From: Cruorifilaria tuberocauda
Lineage: Eukaryota; Nematoda; Chromadorea; Rhabditida; Onchocercidae
Reading direction: 5' to 3'
Length of the DNA stretch: 64,000 nt
Assembly (NCBI GenBank): GCA_013365365.1
Contig: JABVXU010000085.1
Span: forward strand, 103,633 to 167,632
This document shows positions 13,763 to 24,906 of the stretch, in pieces. Under the pieces are notes generated by a model. That model ran no database searches. It was given only the letters and a program-made list of their open reading frames with translations, and was not told the origin of the DNA. The translations under genes were made by a program, and so were the position numbers. Position 1 is the first letter of the stretch; each line of letters opens with the position of its first letter.

Positions 13763-15597
13763 TCAATCAATTCCAACTTTCCTTTTCCTTGGTTGAATCT
13801 TTGAATTTTGGCCCACTCCTGATGATGAAATCATCATCTGCATGCTAAGAGTGTTCATCCGACATTCCAGAAATAATATAGCTTTCACCTCAGAAAATCG
13901 ACGTAAATCCTAATATTAAATGTTACGCCGAAAGAGGTCGTTACCAAATAATGTATGCGTCATCCATTGTGTAGCGTACGGAAAAGTATGGATCCCTTCG
14001 AACAGAAAATGAATTGATTATTAAAGCTGAAAATTATTTGGCTTTTGCTGAGAAGATGAAAAAGCATACTATTTGCAAGTTCTTGGGCATAAATCTGCAT
14101 GAAATGTATGTCATACTATTTATTAGCTAAATTCATTGATTGGACAGTATTAAAGTGTAAGATTATTCCTTTTATTCATCCTATCCTTTTAAATTCTTTT
14201 CTCTTTCCTAACCTTTCATATAACAAAAGAGGAAAAAACACCTGCTCATTGATTATTGTATAAGCAAGCTTATAACTCTTTGGGTAGAGTCGGTGACAAA
14301 TTCCTTCGTGCTAGGAACATGAAATTTATCCACCAAACGATAACCTTCTGATTGTCGGACAAAGAAGAATAAGCTTTTCTCTGTAATAACATTTTGAAGG
14401 TATCAAAAGCCAATGGATCAAAAAGCATACTTCTTTGTTCATTTGTCAAATTCCATTAATACAGCAACAATGTATCTCTGTGAAAGGTTAGTTTGTCCAG
14501 CAAATTACGGTTACTGAATTTAAAACCTATGATGTTTCTGAAAAAATATTAATAGAGATAAAACATTACTTTGACTGAGAAATAAATCTTTCGCTCGGGA
14601 AGTGTAGACGACGTGGCATTTCGGGAAAAGTTTCTGTTACTTCACTTTTTCGGTTCGGAAGAAACCTGAAATTGACAATAAGGTTCAGACAAACAAATAA
14701 AAAAAATAATTATGATGAATAGTGCTATATTGATAACGAGTAATGCTATGACATGCGTAACTTAGATTAAGTCTCTGCAATACAAAAAAATGCTTTTTTT
14801 GCTTGATCAAAAATTAAAATAAGCATGATATGAGCATTAACCTCTTGACAAGGCTAATTTTTTCAATTAATGTAAAATAACTGAATTTACTTAGCGTAAG
14901 CGATCTAAAGAGATAACTTAACGTGTACCAATTTCACGACCTTCAATAATTCTTCCAATCGATAACTTAGGTAAAGAAGCATCTGTCTGAGCTATTATCC
15001 ACTTCCATAAATCGACTTCACTGAAAAGCAATATTTGGCAAAAAATTTTGTGAAATTTCGATCTAAAACAAAAGAATTGAAATATCCAAAAAACATGGAA
15101 CCGACTTTATTTGCATATCTGCCATCCCTCGCAATTAATCACTTCTTTTTGAAAACAATGAACAAATACTCCAAATTTCTCGATGTTAAGATCGATCGAA
15201 TTACTGGATTACAGTGAATAGTCGATCTGCAGCAAATTGATCTCAGCATAAATTCTTCAGCAGGGTCAACCGTATCATCATTTGAATGAGTAATGACATT
15301 GTGGAACACATGCAAATCTTCTCAAACAAGAAAATGAAACAGATGTAAATTTCAGCTCAATAATTTGTGACATCCCAGGATTCGGTCATTTCACAAGCAT
15401 GCGAAATACGTCAGATACGAAACGGGAGACTTTCATAATATTAACTTGAGAGAACTCGCCGTCTCCGTTGCTGAACCCAAACTTTTGATAACAATATTGA
15501 TTATTTGAACTGATCTTCATCAGTTGATATTCAACTTTGTTTTCTCGATGGTTCCAAAAGATCCCGCATTCGCCTTCTTCTAGCAGAAATGCATTAA
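13763..15597 (-). CDS. unidentified minus-strand gene or decaying gene; exon set not resolved
   Basis: Several open, splice-flanked segments lie in order on the minus strand. 15597-15446 contains AFLLEEGECGIFWNHRE. 15320-15213 contains FHNVITHSNDDTVDPAEEF. 15020-14918 contains EVDLWKWIIAQTDASLPKL. 14665-14570 contains FPEMPRRLHFPSERF. 14455-14270 contains LFDPLAFDTFKMLL and VIVWWINFMFLARR. 14110-13958 contains FSVRRDPYFSVRYTMDDAY. 13909-13763 contains RRFSEVKAILFLECRMN and ends in TGA with AATAAA a few bases on. Codon use looks protein-like, but the phases between most neighbours do not match under ordinary GT-AG junctions. The locus may hold more than one gene (the segment ending at 14270 has its own stop), missing micro-exons, or a pseudogene. 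I do not recognise the family. Confidence 0.45.
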
Positions 15598-16180
15598 CTG
15601 TCGCAATTGTTAGAATTCAAGGATTGCGTAAAAAGCAATGAACTGATCTTCCTAAACTGAACAATTGTAAAAGCTTAATGATATGCCTCGAATGGATTGC
15701 TCACATTCTGCTTTAGTTCTGATTTTTATGTTCCCATAATTTCTTTACAAAAGCAATTTTGATTTTCCTGTTAAGAAGTTAGGGAAAATAATCATCAATT
15801 TACTGGTAATTCAAGACAAATTATTTCATACTTGTTTGAAGTACTATGAATTTTCGAATAATAAGGATAATTAAAAAGTTAAAGAAATGAAGAGATAAAC
15901 TGGAAGACTAGGCAATAAACAAATGACAAGAAAAAGCTTCAAATAGCAATTAAAATGCGATTTGGAAACAATCCTGTAATTAAGCGTAGAGTTTAATTAT
16001 GATTAGGACAAAAAATAACTGAGGAATTATGGATTTAACAAACGAATATAGAATAATCTTTGGTTATTTTGATATAAATTAAATAATTCCAGAAATATAA
16101 ATCTGTCACGTTTCAATTTCTCCCAACTTACTTTTATTTCAATTCTCTTTCAGTATTCTAATATTCATTTTTTTAAAAAA

Positions 16181-16230
16181 TAAGTCTGAGAAGATTTTCA
16201 TCTGTTTAGATGAAAATCTTCTCAGACTTA
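16181..16230. repeat. perfect 22-bp inverted repeat with 6-nt loop
   Basis: The arm at 16181-16202 is the exact reverse complement of 16209-16230, separated by TGTTTA. The stem continues outward with A-rich versus T-rich flanks and a small bulge. Transcribed, it would form a very stable short hairpin. It sits about 640 bp upstream of the unc-93 start codon. It could be a miniature palindromic element, a small-RNA precursor, or a terminator-like structure for the locus to its left. Sequence alone does not decide. Confidence 0.85.
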
Positions 16231-16370
16231 ATTTTTTTTCAAATTTCATTTCCATTATTCAGAGTAACGAAATACTAAGAGCATAAAATGTAAATGACAA
16301 AGCTATTAACTATTTATTCATTTTCGTTTCCATCAATTCTTTACTAATATTCATTTTCTTCTATTCGTGC

Positions 16371-16395
16371 TGTGTGTGTGTGTGTGTGTGTGTGT
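16371..16395. repeat. TG dinucleotide microsatellite
   Basis: About a dozen uninterrupted TG units, followed by CTGTG, in the upstream region of unc-93. It is a likely length-polymorphic marker. Confidence 0.9.
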
Positions 16396-16865
16396 CTGTG
16401 ATATAATTCGAAATAGAATTAAAAGTTCAGAATCTTCTCGAATTCGTTGCATTTGAATTCAATAAAGAAAGCTGAAATTGAGAATTTGGATAGAAGAATG
16501 TATCATTTTGCGCCTTTAAAGAGGATCAGTTTTGTTGTAATATTCGAAAATCGGCAAACTTTCTCGATAGTTAGCTGAAAGAAATGAAATAACTAACTGA
16601 CTAACACAACGTTTCCTCTCTTCTACTCTTTCTCTCTTTTCCTGATAGATCAATTTCTCAACTGATAAACAGCATCTCCTCCGTGGTCGAACTTTCCACA
16701 ATATCATTTACTCCATTTGAAAGCAATTTATGCTTTTAATTTTATTTTTTTCTATCGATAGATTATAAATAATGGATATTTTAGGTGACATTTGAGATAT
16801 TCCACCTTATTAATGCTTAAAAATTTCAGTTTTGTGGAGACAAAAGAGAACGGTTCACGTAGAAA

Positions 16866-19800
16866 ATGGATGGGCGTAATATATGGAAATTAGTAAAAGA
16901 AAATCCTCAAGATATATTAAATCAACAGCCTTCCTCACGATCCCTTTTTGATTATGATGTACTTCTTCTCATATTCAATTATTGCTTAATTGTCTAATAA
17001 TTCTTTAACAACGAAGTTTGGAAATTCACCGTCTATTCTGTTGTATGGTTGATGTGAGTAGCAGAACTCTTTTCAAGTGGATTATATGTAAAAAGTAGCA
17101 GTAAGAGAGGAAAATTTGATAGAGAAATTAAAGTCACAATATATTTCCAAGTCTCATAAATCATTTACTGATCAGATATAACGGACGGAGATGTCGAAGT
17201 TCAGGAAAGCATATTGCTTCATTGTTATGGTTGAGAACACAAATTAAAGAGATAAAATCATAATAGAATGCCAATGGGTGATGATGATTCGGGAACCCAA
17301 AATATATAAGATCTTCATTTATACAGCTAAATTAAATTGCATTAGTTTTAGTTTAATCGACAACTGATCGATGTTGAAACAGTAGCTGATGTAGCTGAAT
17401 TACCACCCGAGAAACTTTCAGAAATACTCGATGAAATGGTTCGTGAAGAATCGGAGAAAAAGAATACCATGTAACTTTGAATATTTTTTTGAATACTATT
17501 ATGATAATCAGATGATATCACCTGCTCAGTAATGGCCGATTTTAACTTTAATGTTAGCTGTCTATTTTCAATCCTTTCGAATGTCTGCTCCTTAGGACTA
17601 AAAATTCATTTCATTGCTTACTTAAAGGTCTGGGATTCGTAAAATTAGTAGCAAACTGATGAATAGACTGAAAAGTGGACATTCAAAAAGTAACAAGTCA
17701 CTTATCATGGATCAGAGGACGAAAGTTCCCGAATTAGCTCCACCCATCTTGAAAACACCGTTGTCGCATCATCATCACTCAACAACGAAATCATCGGAAC
17801 CGGTCGTTTTTACACTGGATGAACAATCACCTGTTTTATCTTCTTCTTATCGATCATCTTTCCGGGAAAATGATACAGATACTAAATGGTATCTGTTAAT
17901 TTCTAAAGTTTAAATTAGAATACAGGGAAAAAAGAAGTTTAAATTAGGAACGGAAATTATAATTTCCCGGTTCTATTTCCTATAGAAATATGCTATTTAA
18001 AGGTTAAATTTAGAATGGATTGGATTTTATTTTTGTTTAGTGCTTATTTATTTCGTGGCGATTCGCTCTACAATAATAAAGCAACTGATCCTGAAGCTGC
18101 AAACAATAACATTGAACGTGTTTATGTCTACGATCCATTTTGCCCACTTCATGGCTCTAGACGTCGCATGATTAGCAGAAGAACAAAGATTCGTGATCTC
18201 GATTATCATTTGACGAGTATTGAATCAGTTGATGATACTGAATCATCAGGAGTTATCCTACTCAGGAAAGGAAATTTATGCCTCTGTTTAAATTTCAAGT
18301 TGCAAAATAATCAAAAACTAAACTTGAAAAGTTTAAAACAAATTTTAATTTCATTTTTAGCCAAGGTTTTGCTGCAAAGTTAATTCGAAAAAGACGCCGC
18401 GCCCTTTTATCTGGTTCTGAGAAATATCGATCTGATAAAGCAAAACGGAAGATTCGAGTGAATTTATGGATCGTTAGCTTGACATTTTTATTCCTCTTCA
18501 CCGCCTTTCACGGATTACAGAATCTACAATCTTCTATTAATGGTCATCTTGGGACAGATGGCCTTTCGTATGTTTTATATAATTCTATACTTAAACTGTA
18601 GGATTCGCGTAAAACGAACAGCCGAATAATCTATTCATTACTTCAAAGATCGAACTTCATCTTGAAAGTTATTTAGCCTGAGAATTATAATATCTTCAAT
18701 TAAAAACTCATTAACATTTCTCAAAAGATTCAATTATGTTCTAGAATATTCTATATCAGCTTGTCACTATCATACTTATTTGTCCCGTCATTTATCTTGA
18801 ATCGTCTTGGTTGCAAACGTACGCTAATTGCGTCATCAGGAATATTTATGATTTATATGCTGTCAAATTTTCTACCCAAGTAAGCTTCACAAAAATTTTG
18901 GATGTAATTTGCCGAGAAATGGAAACATTTCATAAATCGACGTTGTTGTGATGTAATTAATTTGTTGTATGATTTCTTTCACAAATTTCTTGGGCAAATT
19001 ACATACAATAACTGTTTATTCCTTGCTTTTTTCCGTGTACGTTTCGTTTCCCATAAATAGTTTTTTCCGCTTATTAAATGATAAATGTTGATTGATTTCT
19101 AAGCAGCCGAATTTTCAAATTTTACTTTTTCTCAAAGAGATGAACTTTATTGTCAAATAGTTATAAATTATTGTTTACTTAGTTCGCTGTAAAAAAAGTC
19201 ACTAGTTATTACTTTATTATTATTTACCGTTACCTTGATTGCTACTTGCAAATCGCTTCCAATCTACCAATAATCTCCATTCTAGTATTTTGAGTAATCA
19301 GTATTTCGAGTATTGCTGTCATATTGACAATTATTCTATAATTGTCTTAAATGTCTTGAAAGAACAACAATCAATCAACTTTACCGCAAATACTCGATTG
19401 TATCATAATAACAAAGTAATTACTATGGCACAATTCTATTCCGACACATGCACACATACATGTATTGTAGATATTATTCGATCATTCCAGCTTCTATTCT
19501 TGCTGGATGTGCCGGAAGCTGTCTTTGGGCAGCAAAATGTGTATACATTTTGGAATGCGGAACGAAATACGCGCAATTAAATATTGAAGCGCAAAATGTT
19601 GTCATCATCAGGTATTCATATTATTATCATTTCTAATAACAATCCACGGAGATAAAATATGAATTAGTTATTAAATACTAAAGCATTGCAATTGTAATTT
19701 TCAGATTCTTCGGTTATTTCTTTATGGTGCTTCATTTGGGTCAAGTGATTGGTAATCTCATTTCATCTTTTATTCTGACAGCTGCAACAGGTTATCATCA

Positions 19801-22685
19801 GTTGGAAGATCAGGTGCAGAAATGGTATTGCCTTTTCCATTGCTTTTATCAGTTTTTTTCTTGTATAAAAGTTGCGTCAGTATCTTTGTTCTAATTGCCT
19901 CTAGTCATGAACACGAGAATTTAACTTTTTCGATTAAAATTTCAACTTTTCATTTTGCTTCCGAAAATATTGAACTGATGAAAATCGAAGTGATTGTGTG
20001 GAGATTTCAGCTGTGGTCATTCATTTCGTGATAATATATCATACTTAAGCGAGCAAGCAATCGAAAATCTTCGACGACCAACTCAAAGTGTTTATTTATC
20101 TCTCTGTGGCATTTACTTCTGCTGTACCATCGTTGCCCTAATGATTGTACTGTTTTTCCTGAATTCACTAAAAAAAGATGAGATTGCCAGGTTTGCTGCT
20201 TCTTTTTTCTGGGAAGGGAAGGAGAAGCATCGATATTTGATGGAATCTGTTAAAGCAACATTACCAGGAAGATGGTGATATTAAACAATGTAAAATAGAG
20301 ATCTACAGAGCTGGAAATGCTAGTAAATCAATTAATATTGATGGTAGAAGTGGTGTCAAACAATTAATTAATGGTGTGAAGAGTGGTGCAGCTGAATTTC
20401 CATGATCTTGTTTGGGATAAATGATTACTATAATATGAAATATAAAAGATTTTTTATCGAATTGCGAGAAAAGATGTTATCATCAGCTAACAGGTGGAAT
20501 AAAAGTACTAGAAAGGGGAAAACGAATCCAGTTTTGAAAATAAACCAATATGGATAAAAATCTTCTATCTTATTCCCTTACATCATTCCTAAACTGAGAT
20601 TATTAGTATAAATCATAATAGGCTACGAAATAATTGGAAATTTTGTAAACTACGAGTTAGCATTTTTCAGAAATAATTTTTTTCGTCCAAATTTTTGGAA
20701 AGCAAAAAAAAATGACAAGAAAAAAATTTGAGAAACTGTAAGTAAAACTGCCTGTTAAATTCAAAAATCATAAAATCATTTAATGAAGTAGTTATCCGTT
20801 TCAGATTAAAGGCACCATTTTTTTCAACAGATATTTGTAAGGCGATATTTCGAAATCTTACTTATCCAAAATCTTTGCTATTAGTGCCACTAACACTTTT
20901 CAGCGGTGCTGAACAGGCATTCGTCGTAGGCCTTTACACAAAAGTAACTTTTTCACCTTCAAATTAATTTAGTAAGTTTTCCTTTGCGGATATCGCATCT
21001 ATTTTATCGACAATTGAAACTTCATAACAAATGAATTAACAAATAATTTTTTTAAGGCCTATATTGGCTGTGGTCTTGGCATTGGCCAAATTGGATTCGT
21101 AATGACAACATTTGGTGTAACGGATGCCATATGTAGTCTGGTTTTCGGACCATTGATGAAGTTGTTCGGACGGATGCCTTTGTTTGTTTTCGGTGCTGTT
21201 ATCAGTATGCTTGTGTCATTAACACTTTTAGTAAGTATTATTTCTCAGTTTTAATCAGTTAGCTTTAATTACAAATTGCCAAGTTACAATTTTGCTATCT
21301 TTTGAGTCCTTTTGGCCTTATTTTTTGAAGTCGTGAGGTCCTTTTTGATTTTTGAAAAAATGAAAATGATATTTCCTTCTTTGCAATGGAGAAAAGTATA
21401 CAGATTATCCCGAATAAAAATCCTGCAATATATGAAGTCATTCATTCCAGTTGGGATATCATCATTTCTAGATTTGGCCTCTCAATCCTGGTGATACATC
21501 TTTGTTCTATGCTATCGTTGGTGTTCTGGGCATGGCTGATGGTGTTTGGAATACTCAAATTAGTGGTATCTAACTTGCATTTGCTTACTTTAGCGTAAAT
21601 AACTAAAACCTGCCCCTTTTAGTTGGACTTCCGACAAATATGAGTTAATAATTGATTTTCAAACCGTACTTAACAATCAACTTATAACTGTAAGCGAAAA
21701 AAAAACTAGATGGAGAATCAAATATGAGAATTTATCACTTCATCACCACGATCTTGAAAAGGACAAAAAAATTTTTTCTGATCTTTAAAAAGATGCCGGA
21801 TTTTCAGCTTATCCATGAAGAGATTTACGAATTGTTTCGGAAATGATCTGTTTGCATACAATTCATTGAAACAACAGAGACATCATTGAAAAATAGAAAA
21901 CTGAAACTCTATTATAGGATTGTGGATAGCACTATCATCCCGTCAGCTGGAAACTGCATTTGCTAATTATCGGTTTTGGGAATCAACCGGCTTTGGTTTT
22001 GGACTTATTCTTACCCGTTTCACGAATATCACTCAATTTTTACTGATTTCATTAGGAATGCTATTAGTCGGGATGCTCTGTTATCTGAGCATTGAATTTT
22101 ACGATGGTATTAGTGTAAGTCAAGTTTCAATTATCACATCCCGAAAATTTACATTCTGCTAATCTCATGTCAGAATTTCCTATTATTTTAATAGATAACT
22201 GTAAGATTCATTCCCAACAGTATGAAACAATCTTATAGTGCTCAGAGTAACAGAGACAGAAGCCAAACTTCTAATTACCAACATCGATCACACAATGGTA
22301 TCAGTGATTTTCGATCCCATCACTTGCTTTAATTGCTTCCTTCGATAATTTCTAGCAATATATCTAAATGGCATTAAAAATTATCCTGATTTTACCATAT
22401 ACCGTACTGTTTAATTTAAAAATTTCAAAATCCGATAATGAAATTTGTCTCAAGTACTCAAATTTGGCCTGAAACTTAACTAATTCAGAATCATTGCTAT
22501 AACTTTCTGTATTTGAACAAATTGTCTTTCTAATTCATTATTTATAATATTGTGTTTTTTAGCTGTATGGTAGGCGGACAGTTAATGTGTGCCGAATTAG
22601 ACATAAGAGACGATTTGGAAATAAGTCGCTTCTGTCAATGGAAACATCATTGATCAGTGCAACAAATGCGCCACAGAAAGTGTGA
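16866..22685 (+). CDS. unc-93: UNC-93 family potassium-channel regulatory membrane protein
   Basis: Multi-pass membrane protein of 728 residues. In C. elegans, UNC-93 works with SUP-9 (a two-pore potassium channel) and SUP-10 in muscle. Fourteen exons: 16866-16958, 17352-17470, 17649-17888, 18041-18265, 18361-18567, 18745-18879, 19471-19611, 19705-19824, 20011-20190, 20805-20943, 21057-21230, 21472-21565, 21918-22114 and 22563-22685. All join in phase. The N-terminal ~230 residues are hydrophilic and cytosolic. The membrane part begins at NLWIVSLTFLFLFTAFHG, then LGTDGLS, VPSFILNRLGC, SCLWAAKCVYI, LLVPLTLFSGAEQAFVVGLY, GCGLGIGQIGFVMTTFG and GMADGVWNTQISG, all strongly like C. elegans UNC-93. 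The junction after 18265 has GA, not GT, as donor (see findings). The intron after 20190 holds extra open sequence. A basic tail follows the last helix. Confidence 0.92.
18903..19010. repeat. imperfect inverted repeat inside a unc-93 intron
   Basis: The motif ATGTAATTTGCC followed by GAGAAAT near 18903-18922 recurs inverted near 18990-19010 (ATTTCTTGGGCAAATTACAT). About 70 bp lie between the arms. It could be the remains of a short palindromic element or a structured intron. No target-site duplication was recognised. Confidence 0.6.
20191..20406 (+). other. open, coding-like sequence within a unc-93 intron
   Basis: Directly after the exon ending at 20190, the frame stays open for 28 more codons (ASFFWEGKEKHRYLMESV) to a TGA at 20275-20277. 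A second frame is then open for about 42 codons (KIEIYRAGNASKSINIDG) to 20406. The conserved UNC-93 reading skips this block, using the GT at 20191 and the acceptor before 20805. It could be an alternative 3' end or a relic exon. Confidence 0.4.
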
Positions 22686-24906
22686 GAAAATAAAATAAAA
22701 TAAAATGAATGAAGAAGATGGTACCTTTGTAATAAGCATTTAAACTGTAAGAAGATTACTCAAAATTTCAGGAATTGGGAAAATAAAATTCATACTTTAG
22801 TCCTTTTTAGCAGAAATCTTAAGTCGTCTCTTGGCAGATGGATGATTTTTCAAAATTTTCGACTTATAAATATGATGTTCAGAAATTTCAAAACAACAAG
22901 AATTTAGGATGAGATTATCCAGTCCTCTTTCATTATCTTTCCTTGTTTAATCGCATAATGAACATTTTTATAAAACTCATCAGCTAGATAGAATATATTA
23001 TGTTTTTGAAACGCTATCACAATCATTGATAAATTATAGTTCATGGTAAGAAGTATAAATAATTTTGACAACTAACTATTCATCATAAGCATAATAATTG
23101 AAGCGAACTTTAACTTTTCGATTTTCAAACCGATAAATGAACTACAGTATTCTGCTCATAAATATCACAAGCTTCATTACGATTAACAGCAAAAAGAAAC
23201 ACTTGCTGCAATCCCGGAATAAAGAATTATGATTAAACACCGTAACCTAATAAAGTCAACCACTCAATTAGTTATGAAAAACATACCTATTTTCGTCTTG
23301 GCGACTATTGAGTGAATCTCTTAACGGATTTTACTTTTAAAAGTTATCAGGATGCGGGACGAATGATTTCAACTCATTCACTAGTAACGGGTAGATTGAA
23401 ACCGTCTTTTCTTGGTTTTCAGATAAATTGAAACCATCCCTTCATGATTTCAAAAATTACCCATCCCAATTTGTTTATCAATTGAGCCAAGGATTGAACC
23501 AAATTAATACAAAAATATATATTTATTCTTTAATCATATATTTTTTGCTGGTGACAATTAAGACAAACTTGTGGTATTGACATTCAATTTTGTCATAGAT
23601 TGATTCTGAAAGAAACTGTAGTTAGATAAGTATTCAATCACAGTAATCTTTAGATTACTTATTTCATTCTATTCACTGATTTGGTGTACATTAGAACAGA
23701 AGCACGTTGAACTGTCTGAGAATCTGAAAATTTAAAATTTAAAAATTTGAAACTATTTCAAATTACAATACTCATCACATCACCTAAATCAAAAAATCAA
23801 ATTAATAATTACCTTTATTAAAAAATTTTAAAAGAATTCATTATTTATTACAAATTTGAGGAAGTTTAATACTACTTATTTTTGACATATTCTCATTTTT
23901 TCTTGCAGAATCTTCATTTTTAATTTAATTACGTCTCTTATGATATAAATTCAACCCTCTAACTACCATGCTTATCTCTTTTTGACACCTTATCAAATTA
24001 TTGAATCATAAGTGATAAAAATCAGCTATTAGTTTCAATAACAACATCCTCTCGACTGATTGATGCAACCACTTCTTCGATTAATAAAATTTTATATCCA
24101 CACGTTTTACAAGATCAAATCTCCAAATAAAATAAGAAACTGTTCTAACAACTTCATACTCAAAGAACAAACTCACAAATAAATCATCTGCGAATCAAAT
24201 TCTAAATTCAAACAATTTTCAGACATGAACGGAAAGTATTTAAAGAACACATATTCTTTAACTGTTAGTTTATTAATGTAGCACTATAAAGTCATAAGTT
24301 AGCAAATAAAATAAATAGCAAATAATTTTAGTATAGATTGAATTTTGAGTGTTAATTCTAGTTAAATAATTTCTAACCACTTTAACTTAAATATTAAATA
24401 ATTTAACCATTTGCTGAATTTTTCTCATAATCAGGCAAAAAGGTTTAAATAGTATAAAAAGGCAGGTAATCAATTAAATGTATATTAAATTTTAGATACG
24501 ACGTCCAATTATAATTAAATCAAAGAAGAAAGAACGATTATTTAGGTTATCATTCAACTAGAAATAGCTTGAGACATGAAGAGTTGCATAATGATTCAGA
24601 AGAAAATTTGAATTCAAAAATGGACAATGGTCAAGCTGTTGTGGTTGGAGTTTGCATTGTCTGATTGTCCGGTCGTCCAGTTATTCCGCTATTGTTAGTC
24701 GCGAAATTGTGAATTTGAAATGACATCGATGTGCCTATTCTGGAAATTTCGTATCTCAATTAAAAAGAATTCGTGTATTAGCTCCAGATTGTGGCGCCTT
24801 CTATATTCGCAGATGCGGCCGGATTAGTGATTTTAGTGTGACTTCCAGATTATAACTCTTTTAGTTATCGAATCGACTGGAGCAGACTGTAAATCTAAGT
24901 AAAGTA
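22686..24906. other. intergenic between unc-93 and brd-1
   Basis: Very AT-rich. The first few hundred bases are probably the unc-93 3' UTR. Nothing else is supported. A TTTAG acceptor at 24860-24864 just before the brd-1 start could be a trans-splice or cis-splice site. Confidence 0.5.

Larger units (their letters stand above)
15598..16865. other. divergent intergenic region upstream of unc-93
   Basis: This stretch lies between the unidentified minus-strand locus and the plus-strand unc-93 start, so it probably holds promoters for both. It contains a perfect hairpin at 16181-16230 and a TG microsatellite at 16371-16395, listed separately. A minus-strand open stretch at 16707-16516 (ending ANYRESLPIFEYYNKTDPL and a stop) could be an exon but has no match. 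Confidence 0.45.
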
